A stretch of DNA of 16,559 bases from an uncultured Porphyromonadaceae bacterium (GTDB lineage: Bacteria; Bacteroidota; Bacteroidia; Bacteroidales; Muribaculaceae): the NCBI GenBank assembly GCA_900552325.1, contig URZG01000019.1, positions 1 through 16,559 on the forward strand, in the 5' to 3' direction. Positions 8,177-14,009 of the stretch are shown piece by piece; position 1 is the first letter of the stretch; every line of letters starts with the position of its first letter. Made by a program: the position numbers and the translations under genes. A model generated the notes under the pieces. It worked only from the letters and a program-made list of their open reading frames with translations. It did not search any database and was not told the origin of the DNA.

Positions 8177-8280
8177 TACATTTGCGTTGTGAAATTATGT
8201 AGAATTATACGTTAACCTCATACGCTAAAACGTAAGCCTTTGACAGATATGCCCCTGCGCGACGCAGGGGCCTTTCTTTT
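8177..8280 (+). ncRNA. Candidate small RNA, or 3' UTR of the MBOAT operon
   Basis: TACATTTG at 8177-8184 fits the Bacteroidetes -7 consensus, although no good -33 element lies 19-21 bp upstream. From about 8190 the sequence has a 6-bp stem (TACGTT 8208-8213 with AACGTA 8229-8234) and ends in a strong hairpin terminator. A transcript of about 90 nt without an ORF would result. Alternatively, the terminator simply ends the MBOAT operon transcript. I do not recognise an RNA family. Confidence 0.3.
8251..8280 (+). terminator. Rho-independent terminator
   Basis: Perfect 9-bp GC-rich stem GCCCCTGCG (8251-8259) with CGCAGGGGC (8263-8271), a 3-nt loop, and the T-rich tail CTTTCTTTT. Orientation is + strand only, since the opposite side lacks a T run. 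It ends either the 1729-8011 operon or a separate small transcript. Confidence 0.85.
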
Positions 8281-8410
8281 ACCTATTGCCTCTGACTTTT
8301 TAATCTCTCGCAGATTCAACGGATAAACGGATATTTTCTCCGGGGGGCAATCCAACGGAGGGCGCATCCGCGCCCCGGGATGAAAACGGATTGAAATTAC
8401 CTATGTGTGG

Positions 8411-8435
8411 GTAGGAAAGCAGGATTCAATCCTGC
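8411..8435 (+). repeat. GTAG-headed hairpin (REP-like, weak)
   Basis: GTAG at 8411-8414, four bases, then GCAGGATT (8419-8426), one base, and the exact complement AATCCTGC (8428-8435). It resembles the two stronger GTAG-headed palindromes in this window, but the spacing between GTAG and stem differs. Confidence 0.5.
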
Positions 8436-8496
8436 GTCCTCCGGTTAACGGCGGCGCGATGAAATGGGTATATCAAAATTGCCTAAAACGGGTTTT

Positions 8497-8582
8497 GCTG
8501 TAGGGACGCTCCGTGGAGCGTCCGCACAAATACCTGCTAATCACGGTCTGTTCGCGGACGCTCCACGGAGCGTCCCTACAGC
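8497..8582 (+). repeat. 29-bp perfect inverted repeat of two REP-like palindromes (BIME-like)
   Basis: Left arm 8497-8525 and right arm 8554-8582 are exact reverse complements, separated by 28 nt. Each arm is itself a near-palindrome: GTAG, then GGACGCTCC, two bases, GGAGCGTCC, then GC. The GTAG heads point outward. Two opposed imperfect palindromes with a spacer is the layout of bacterial interspersed mosaic elements, and a GTAG foot is known for REP elements mobilised by RAYT transposases. The assignment to that class is inference from structure. Confidence 0.85.
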
Positions 8583-8632
8583 GGGAACGATCGAGACCGG
8601 TTTTGACACAGCCTCTTTCCTCCGGATGGCCA

Positions 8633-8667
8633 CTCTTGCCTCTTGCCTCTCGCCTCTTGCCTCTCAC
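8633..8667 (+). repeat. Heptamer tandem array (CTCTTGC)n
   Basis: Five 7-bp units: CTCTTGC, CTCTTGC, CTCTCGC, CTCTTGC, CTCTCAC. The first four units and half of the fifth (32 bp) are identical to the array at 13860-13891, including the variant third unit. It ends 7 bp before the -33 element of the next promoter. Confidence 0.92.
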
Positions 8668-8673
8668 CTATAA

Positions 8674-8705
8674 TTTGGGGGTTAGGGAAAAAAGTGGTAA
8701 TTTTG
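8674..8705 (+). promoter_or_regulatory. Bacteroidetes-type promoter for the DUF3078-to-aroB operon
   Basis: TTTG at 8674-8677, a 20-bp spacer, then TAATTTTG at 8698-8705: a full match to the TTTG/TAnnTTTG consensus. The start of transcription would be near 8711, leaving about 50 nt of leader before the ATG at 8760. Confidence 0.85.
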
Positions 8706-8759
8706 CAGGGTGCGGAGAGTTGGCTCTCCGCAGTGGTGAAACACGATTATAATTACGTT

Positions 8760-10223
8760 ATGCTCAGAAAGTTATTGGTATATATAGGGATAATGGCCGT
8801 GGTGGCGGGCGCCGCGGCGCAGCAGCCGGCTGACTCGGTGGACGCGATATTGAGCAATGCGGCGCTGCTGGAACTGCTCGCCTCCCCTGCCCCGCAACCG
8901 GTCCAGACGCCTGACACTCTGTTTGCTGCGCCGAAAGTAACGGCTATGCCTACGGTGCAGCGCAACAGCCGCGAGCGGCGCGAGAGCGTTGCCGAACGGC
9001 TGCGCCGCTGGAAGCCGGAGGAACTGGTGGCCGACACGACGCTCGACGTGTCATACATGAGCGTGCCGACGTGGATGAAGCTCCCGGCAGTGTTCTCAAA
9101 AGTGAGCGTCACTCTCCCCGACGAGGCCTATAACCCGCTGCATGACAGCTATCCGGCAGCATCGCCGGCATGGAGAGCGTGGGCTGACGGCGCCGTGGCG
9201 CGCGACTCGCATTTCCGCCTCATGCAGCAGCAATGGATGCTGGAGCACCCGGAGCTGGTGTTCTACAACACGGCGACGATGGCCGAGCCTCCCCGCGAGT
9301 TCATAATGAGCGTGGACCCGTCGACGGCGCAGATCTCCGTGCAGGAGTTCGACACGTCGGCCTCGGCGCTGAAAAAGGCGGGGCAGATCGAGGCCAATAT
9401 CAACCGCATAAACTGGCTGCATACCTTCGACGGCTCGGTGCAGTTCTCGCAGGCCTACCTGTCGCCCAACTGGTATCAGGGGGGTAACTCCAACCTCAAC
9501 GCCATTGCCAACATACTCTACAACGTAAAGCTCAATCCGGCGTTCCACCCCAACCTCATCTTCGAGGTGACGGCGGCCTACAAATTGGGAGCCAACAACG
9601 CCCCCGACGACTCTGTGCACCAGTACAATATTTCGGAGGACCTTTTCCAGGTCAACGCCAACTTCGGCGTGCGGGCCGCCCGCCGGTGGTTCTATTCGGT
9701 GAACGCACAGTTCAAGACGCAGCTGCTCAACAACTACAAGAAGAACTCCAACGACCTGGCCGCGGCCTTCCTCTCTCCGGCCGAGCTGAACATCGGTCTT
9801 GGTATGACCTACTCCTACGAGAATCCCAAGAAAACCGTGGAGTTCAAGGCCTCCATCGCCCCGGGATCATACAACCTCAAGACCTGCACCAACCCGCACA
9901 TCGACCCCACGCAGTTCGGCATCGACGCGGGCAAGAAGTCGGTGAGCCAGTACGGTTCGTCGGCCGAGCTTACCCTGAGGTGGAAGATGGCGTGGAACAT
10001 AGAGTACTTCTCGCGGATGTTCCTCTTCACCAACTACGACTATGTGCAGGGCGACTGGGAGAACACCGTGACCTTCAACATATCGCGCTTCCTCACCACG
10101 AAGATCTACGCCCACCTGCGCTACGACTCTTCCATGCCGCGCACCGAAGGTACGCGGTGGCACCACTGGCAGCTCAAGGAGATACTTTCCATAGGGTTCG
10201 CCTATAAATTCCAGCGCGGATGA
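8760..10223 (+). CDS. DUF3078-like outer-membrane beta-barrel protein
   Basis: 487 residues from ATG 8760, chosen because it starts a proper signal peptide (MLRKLLVYIGIMAVVAGAAA, cut before QQPAD) and lies just downstream of a strong promoter. An upstream in-frame ATG at 8643 would translate the heptamer array and the promoter. The N-terminal third is proline- and charge-rich. The C-terminal half (from about residue 220) has alternating aromatic/hydrophobic strands with the SPNWYQGGNSNLNAIANI motif (Trp238), FKTQLLNNY, FLSPAELNIGLGMTYSYENP and a final aromatic strand (IGFAYKFQRG), as in the DUF3078 family of Bacteroidetes beta-barrels. Probable outer-membrane location; substrate or partner unknown. 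It leads a six-gene run and overlaps the next gene by ATGA. Confidence 0.82.
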   Translation: MLRKLLVYIGIMAVVAGAAAQQPADSVDAILSNAALLELLASPAPQPVQTPDTLFAAPKVTAMPTVQRNSRERRESVAERLRRWKPEELVADTTLDVSYMSVPTWMKLPAVFSKVSVTLPDEAYNPLHDSYPAASPAWRAWADGAVARDSHFRLMQQQWMLEHPELVFYNTATMAEPPREFIMSVDPSTAQISVQEFDTSASALKKAGQIEANINRINWLHTFDGSVQFSQAYLSPNWYQGGNSNLNAIANILYNVKLNPAFHPNLIFEVTAAYKLGANNAPDDSVHQYNISEDLFQVNANFGVRAARRWFYSVNAQFKTQLLNNYKKNSNDLAAAFLSPAELNIGLGMTYSYENPKKTVEFKASIAPGSYNLKTCTNPHIDPTQFGIDAGKKSVSQYGSSAELTLRWKMAWNIEYFSRMFLFTNYDYVQGDWENTVTFNISRFLTTKIYAHLRYDSSMPRTEGTRWHHWQLKEILSIGFAYKFQRG

Positions 10224-10873
10224 CCGGGAGGCGGCACATACTCCCGGCCCGGGCACTGGCGCTGATAGTGGCGCTGCTGCCGCTGTGGGCAGCAGGGCAG
10301 AGGCGACTCTTCGCCTCGGAGGGGGATATGCCGCAGCGGTCGTGGATCATAGCCGGCTTCAACGACTCCACGGCGCGTGCCGCGATAGGGGAGAGCCCTG
10401 CCGGCGCTGCCGAAGGGATATGGCAGGCCACAGCCGACGGCGCCCGCGTGGCGCTTGTGGCCGGTGATGCCCCGGGTCTGTGGCGGTGCGACATTGCGGA
10501 TGCACCCTACAGCGGCGTGCGGCGCCTGCTGATGGTGATCCTCGACTCACCCCGTCCGGGGATACGTTCCGGCACGGTGATGGGGTGGGCGAGTCCGTCG
10601 GCCACCCCCGGGAAATGGGAGGCACAGATCTTCACCCGCACCGACGGACGCGAGCTCGACACCCCGCGTAAGTTCACGCTGACACTGGCCGACGCCAGCC
10701 ATATAAGTTTCGCCCCGGCCTCCTCCGGGCTGAGAGTGCGGCTATGGAAACTTATACCATACTTTTTCCGCAGTGCCCTGACGGAGACCCCGGAAAAGGA
10801 GGGGCACGAGGGGCTGCTGCGGCTGTGGCCTCCGCCGGCCGACGCACCGCCGCTGAATCCCGTCTACCTATGA
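10220..10873 (+). CDS. Exported protein of unknown function
   Basis: 217 residues starting at an ATGA overlap with the upstream stop. A signal peptide is evident (MTGRRHILPARALALIVALL, then PLWAAGQ). The mature part begins RRLFASEGDMPQRSW and contains a small beta-rich domain (WQATADGARVALVAGD, LWRCDI, GVRRLLMVILDS, SGTVMGWASP, WEAQIFTR) with a basic, aromatic segment near residue 170 (LRVRLWKLIPYFFRS). No recognised family, no catalytic motif. Its placement between an outer-membrane barrel and another small exported protein, with overlapping stops and starts, suggests a shared envelope role. The C-terminal 25 residues are proline-rich and probably disordered. Confidence 0.8.
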   Translation: MTGRRHILPARALALIVALLPLWAAGQRRLFASEGDMPQRSWIIAGFNDSTARAAIGESPAGAAEGIWQATADGARVALVAGDAPGLWRCDIADAPYSGVRRLLMVILDSPRPGIRSGTVMGWASPSATPGKWEAQIFTRTDGRELDTPRKFTLTLADASHISFAPASSGLRVRLWKLIPYFFRSALTETPEKEGHEGLLRLWPPPADAPPLNPVYL

Positions 10874-11343
10874 TCAGAACCATCACAATCCTCGCCATAA
10901 TCCTGCTGACCGCGTGGGCCGCCCCCGGCCAGCGGACCACGGTGCGCCCGCTGCGGAGCGCTACAGAGGCTCCCGTAGCCCCCGCCGACACGATCCGTGG
11001 CGCCGAAGCCGACTCGCTGCTCATATTCAGCGGCTACGAGAAGACCCTCCGCGCCTCGAAGGAGACCATCTTCGTGACCAACCGCAGCGACAGGGGTGTA
11101 TGCACGGTGATATTCACCGTGACCTATCTTGACGCGCAGGGTAGGCAGCTCCACCGGCGCACCGTGAGGCAACATGTGGATCTCCCCGCCGGAGAGACGC
11201 GCCGCCTGGACTTCCCCGCCTGGGACACCCAGCGCACCACATATTTCAGCGGTGGGCCGCGGCCGCGTGTGGCCGCCATACCCTACACAGTTGCCGTCAC
11301 CGAACCAAAAGCCATAGCCGAGCCATGTTCAAACACCCCATAG
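10870..11343 (+). CDS. Small exported protein of unknown function
   Basis: 157 residues from ATG 10870, which overlaps the previous stop (ATGA) and begins a signal peptide (MIRTITILAIILLTAWAAPG, then Q). An open frame reaching back to 10744 lies inside the previous gene and is not preferred. After a linker the protein has one compact beta domain (about residues 55-140): LIFSGYEKTLRASKETIFVT, NRSDRGVCTVIFTVTYLDAQ, GRQLHRR, LPAGETRRLDFPAWDTQRTT. This pattern of a dimension-reporting strand, an NxSD turn and a proline-glycine-glutamate loop is like that of small Ig-like/FxLYD-type domains, but I cannot assign a family. The last 19 bp overlap the start of the Crp/Fnr gene. Confidence 0.8.
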   Translation: MIRTITILAIILLTAWAAPGQRTTVRPLRSATEAPVAPADTIRGAEADSLLIFSGYEKTLRASKETIFVTNRSDRGVCTVIFTVTYLDAQGRQLHRRTVRQHVDLPAGETRRLDFPAWDTQRTTYFSGGPRPRVAAIPYTVAVTEPKAIAEPCSNTP

Positions 11344-11909
11344 AGCAGATAAAACAGTTCATAGAACTGAAACCCGAGGAGGAAGACGCCCTGCGCGAGA
11401 TGATGGTGGAGCGCATAGTACCCAAACGCGAGACTATAGTCGGCGCCGTGAACCTTGGCACCTTCGTCTTTTTCCTGGCCGAAGGAGCCGCCCGGATGTT
11501 CTATATACTGAAAGGGAAGGAGCACACCATCGATTTCATCTTCGACAACGGCTTCATGGTAGTGCCGCAGATCGTGCTGAAGAACTTCCCCGAGACAGTG
11601 GCGATAGAGTTCCTGGAGAAATCGCGCATCATCTATGTGCCGCCGCTCCGTATCAAGGACTACCTGAAAGGTAAAAGCCACGTCGACAAATATCAGGCCA
11701 TCCTCTTCATGAACGCGGCTCTTTTCACCCACAACACCATGCTGGAGGAACGCCTGAACATGGTGCAGAACCTTTCGTCGACCGAGAAATACGCCTGGGT
11801 GCTCGAGAAATACCCGCGTATACAGGAGCGCGCCACCATCACGCAGGTGGCCTCCTTCCTGGGCGTAACCAAAGAAACCCTTTACCGTATACGAGCCGGA
11901 AAATACTGA
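11325..11909 (+). CDS. Crp/Fnr family transcriptional regulator
   Basis: 194 residues. An N-terminal cupin-like cyclic-nucleotide-binding fold (about 10-115: FVFFLAEGAARMFYILKGKE, FIFDNGFMVV, IEFLEKSRIIYVP) is joined by a long helix (about 120-160) to a C-terminal helix-turn-helix (about 170-191, ATITQVASFLGVTKETLYRI). The cNMP-binding cassette with its conserved Gly-Glu and Arg-Ala residues is not seen, so it probably does not bind cAMP in the classical way. No iron-sulfur cysteines are present either. This degenerate type is common in Bacteroidetes. The gene starts 19 bp inside the upstream exported-protein gene and lies 15 bp before a HAD gene, so it is likely part of the same operon and might regulate it. 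Target and signal unknown. Confidence 0.88.
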   Translation: MFKHPIEQIKQFIELKPEEEDALREMMVERIVPKRETIVGAVNLGTFVFFLAEGAARMFYILKGKEHTIDFIFDNGFMVVPQIVLKNFPETVAIEFLEKSRIIYVPPLRIKDYLKGKSHVDKYQAILFMNAALFTHNTMLEERLNMVQNLSSTEKYAWVLEKYPRIQERATITQVASFLGVTKETLYRIRAGKY

Positions 11910-11924
11910 TATATTTACATAACA

Positions 11925-12701
11925 ATGGATAACAACAATAAAATCAACGACATAACGGAATATATCTCCGAGGCCGTGCGCCGCTACAAGGCGCGCACCG
12001 GAGCCTCACGCTTCACGCCGAAGGCCGCCCTCATAGACATGGACGGCACTCTCTACGACTCCATGCGCAACCACGCCCGCGCCTGGCACCGGATGGTGTC
12101 GGAGCAAGGGATGGCCTGCACCGAGGAGGAGTTCTTTCTTGTGGAGGGGATGACCGGAGCCGAGACCATCAACGACATCATGCTCCGCGAACGCGGACGC
12201 GAGGCCACCGCCGACGAGCGCCGTGACCTCTACGCCATCAAGGCACGCTATTTCAACGAGTTGCCGCGCCCCGAAGCCATGCCGGGAGCCGCGCGGATGC
12301 TGCGCACCCTGGAGGAAAGGGGTGTGAAGCGAGTGCTGGTGACCGGATCGGGGCAGTCGTCGCTCCTGAACCGTCTGGCGAACGACTTCCCCGGGGCTTT
12401 CCTGCCGGGGATGCGCATAACATCGGCCGACGTCACCCGCTGCAAGCCCCATCCCGAGCCATACCTGCGCGGCATGGGTCTGGCCGGAACCGAACCGTGG
12501 CAGACGATGGTGATAGAAAACGCACCTTTGGGGGTAAAGTCGGGCCACGATGCAGGGGCATTCACCGTGGCCGTCACCACCGGCCCGATTCCGCGCGAGG
12601 AGATGGAGAAAGCCGGCGCCGATATCATCTTCCCCTCGATGGAGGCCTTTGCCGACGCGCTGCCGCAGCTTCTTAAACAAAGCGCCCCGCAGTGGCGTTG
12701 A
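11925..12701 (+). CDS. HAD family phosphatase (beta-phosphoglucomutase-like)
   Basis: 258 residues, cytoplasmic, of the HAD superfamily with a helical cap (subfamily IA). Motif I is IDMDGTLYDS with nucleophile Asp38 and acid/base Asp40; motif II is VLVTGSG with Thr140; motif III is CKPHPEPY with Lys174; motif IV is VIENAPLGV, where the usual acidic pair is Glu198 with Asn199. Replacement of the second acidic residue by Asn may alter magnesium binding but is seen in this Bacteroidetes group. The cap (about 50-115) is helical. The N-terminal 32 residues form a helix ahead of the core. The substrate, probably a small sugar phosphate or nucleotide, cannot be deduced. It is 15 bp after the regulator and 21 bp before aroB. 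Confidence 0.88.
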   Translation: MDNNNKINDITEYISEAVRRYKARTGASRFTPKAALIDMDGTLYDSMRNHARAWHRMVSEQGMACTEEEFFLVEGMTGAETINDIMLRERGREATADERRDLYAIKARYFNELPRPEAMPGAARMLRTLEERGVKRVLVTGSGQSSLLNRLANDFPGAFLPGMRITSADVTRCKPHPEPYLRGMGLAGTEPWQTMVIENAPLGVKSGHDAGAFTVAVTTGPIPREEMEKAGADIIFPSMEAFADALPQLLKQSAPQWR

Positions 12702-12722
12702 ACGGATAAAAACTATTCCAAG

Positions 12723-13781
12723 ATGGCAGAACTTCTATTCACCAACCATGTGGAGCAGGCTCTCGACCGGGCTGTGGAGGCACTGGCTCCCAACGGGGTT
12801 TTCGTGCTTGTCGACTCCAACACCGCATCGTTCGTACTACCGCGCCTGCAAGGCATCTCCAAGGCCGTGGGGGAAGCGCGGGCCATAGTCATCCCTCCCG
12901 GCGACGACCACAAGGACGTCAACAGCCTCGGCTCCATCTGGCAGGAGCTCTCCGACAAGGGGGCTACCCGCTCGTCGGTACTCATAAACCTCGGCGGGGG
13001 TGTGGTGACCGATATCGGCGCTTTCGCCGCCTCCACATTCAAGCGCGGCATGAAGTTCATCAATGTGCCTACATCCCTTTTAGGGGCCGTCGACGCCTCC
13101 GTGGGGGGGAAGACGGGCATCAACTTCGCCGGTCTCAAGAATGAGGTGGGACTGTTCAGCAACGCCGAACTCACCATCATATCCACTACATTCTTCAACA
13201 CCCTGACGTCGCAGCAGCTCCTCGATGGGTACGCCGAGATGTTGAAACACGCGCTGATCTCCTCGCCGGAGATGACCTCGCGCCTGCTGGCCTACAACAT
13301 CACGGGCTATTCGCCCGAACCGCTGCTCAACCTCCTGAAAGAGAACGTGGGTGTGAAAGTGCATTACGTGGAGGCCGATCCCGAGGACCGCGGCTGCCGC
13401 CACGCCCTGAATTTCGGCCATACCTTCGGCCATGCCTTCGAGTCGATGGCGCTGCAGCGCGGCGCGCCCCTGGCCCACGGCTATGCCGTGGCTTTCGGTA
13501 TGGTGGCGGCGCTGATCCTCTCGCACCTGGAGCTGGATTTCCCCACGGAGTGGCTCAACCGCTACGTCACTTTCGTGAAGGAGAACTACGGCGGTTTCGC
13601 TTTCGACTGCCGCGACACCGACCGCCTGATCGCCCTGATGCAACACGACAAAAAGAACACTACCCCCGACAGCATCAACTTCACGCTGCTGCGCGGAGTG
13701 GGGGAGGTGGAGATCAACCGCCCGGCCTCGCACTCCAACATCCGCGCCGCCCTGGAGATCTACCGCGACATGGTGCTGTAA
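12723..13781 (+). CDS. aroB: 3-dehydroquinate synthase
   Basis: Second step of the shikimate pathway: DAHP to 3-dehydroquinate, using NAD and a divalent metal, in the cytoplasm. 352 residues, the usual length. Motifs seen: NAD/phosphate-binding LGGGVVTDIGAFAASTFKRG (about 90-109), PTSLLGAVDASVGGKTGIN with Lys130, LKNEVG with Lys139, YAEMLKHALI with metal ligand Glu172, LNFGHTFGHAFE with His233 and His237, and HGYAVAFGM with His252. All expected metal ligands and catalytic residues are present, so it should be active. It closes the run of co-oriented genes beginning at 8760 and is followed within 3 bp of the stop by a heptamer array. Linking a housekeeping gene to envelope proteins and a regulator in one run is unusual in function but not in organisation. 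Confidence 0.97.
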   Translation: MAELLFTNHVEQALDRAVEALAPNGVFVLVDSNTASFVLPRLQGISKAVGEARAIVIPPGDDHKDVNSLGSIWQELSDKGATRSSVLINLGGGVVTDIGAFAASTFKRGMKFINVPTSLLGAVDASVGGKTGINFAGLKNEVGLFSNAELTIISTTFFNTLTSQQLLDGYAEMLKHALISSPEMTSRLLAYNITGYSPEPLLNLLKENVGVKVHYVEADPEDRGCRHALNFGHTFGHAFESMALQRGAPLAHGYAVAFGMVAALILSHLELDFPTEWLNRYVTFVKENYGGFAFDCRDTDRLIALMQHDKKNTTPDSINFTLLRGVGEVEINRPASHSNIRAALEIYRDMVL

Positions 13782-13783
13782 AA

Positions 13784-13894
13784 GAGGCAAGAGGCAAGAG
13801 GCAAGAGGAGCGGGCCGGGCGTAGGGTCGCGACCTGTCGCGACTGCCACAAACTCCCGCCTCTTGCCTCTTGCCTCTCGCCTCTTGCCTCTTGC
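13784..13894 (+). repeat. Inverted heptamer arrays flanking a REP-like palindrome
   Basis: Array GAGGCAA x3.6 at 13784-13808 faces its complement CTCTTGC x5 (third unit CTCTCGC) at 13860-13894. The two could pair over about 25 bp with one mismatch, enclosing a GTAG-headed palindrome (13821-13846). A folded transcript would give a long stem just after aroB, which may protect the 3' end or stop transcription. The right array is identical over 32 bp to that at 8633-8664. Confidence 0.9.
13821..13846 (+). repeat. Single GTAG-headed REP-like palindrome
   Basis: GTAG at 13821-13824, then GGTCGCGAC, two bases (CT), GTCGCGACT, then GC. The stem is 8 Watson-Crick pairs plus one G-T pair. The layout GTAG-9-2-9-GC is the same as each arm of the inverted repeat at 8497-8582, although the stem sequence differs. 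Confidence 0.75.
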
Positions 13895-13921
13895 CTTTAA
13901 CTTATGGGGAGCAAACTTTAG
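13891..13921 (+). promoter_or_regulatory. Weak promoter candidate for the 14010 gene
   Basis: TTG at 13891-13893 (inside the last heptamer), a 20-bp spacer and AACTTTAG at 13914-13921, which has two mismatches to TAnnTTTG. The spacing is right but the -7 match is poor. Confidence 0.25.
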
Positions 13922-13932
13922 GGGAGGGGAGG

Positions 13933-13998
13933 ACGTTTAAACTTCGCAGGCCCATGAGAAAACGGGGTCAGCTCCATGAATGACTGTGGTTTAAACGT
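13933..13998 (+). promoter_or_regulatory. Pair of inverted GTTTAAAC sites upstream of the 14010 gene
   Basis: ACGTTTAAAC at 13933-13942 and its exact reverse complement GTTTAAACGT at 13989-13998, separated by 46 bp; each contains the 8-bp palindrome GTTTAAAC. The second ends 11 bp before the start codon. They could be operator half-sites for a dimeric regulator, or a 10-bp stem in the leader RNA. Confidence 0.4.
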
Positions 13999-14009
13999 TG
14001 TAAAAGATT

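Larger units (their letters stand above)
8012..8759 (+). other. Repeat-rich intergenic region
   Basis: About 750 bp with no convincing gene. In order it holds a 9-bp tandem array, a cluster of ggtat/atacc words that can pair in alternative ways (8077-8138), a promoter-like -7 box and hairpin terminator (8177-8280), a small GC hairpin (GGGCGC/GCGCCC at 8360-8375), a GTAG-headed hairpin (8411-8435), the 29-bp inverted repeat (8497-8582), a heptamer array (8633-8667) and the promoter of the next operon. Small open frames here are caused by the repeats and have no coding character. Confidence 0.8.

Noticed and set aside
8162..8215. Tiny ORF of 17 codons starting ATGAAAATTTTG
   Set aside because: It overlaps the candidate -7 box, is very short and has no family or coding signal.
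8464..8673. Open frames on both strands across the inverted repeat
   Set aside because: They translate the palindromes and the heptamer array and have no protein-like composition.
8643..8759. Upstream extension of the DUF3078 gene
   Set aside because: It translates the heptamer array and the promoter; the start at 8760 gives a proper signal peptide.
10744..10869. Upstream extension of the small exported protein frame
   Set aside because: It lies inside the preceding gene and would hide the signal peptide that begins at 10870.
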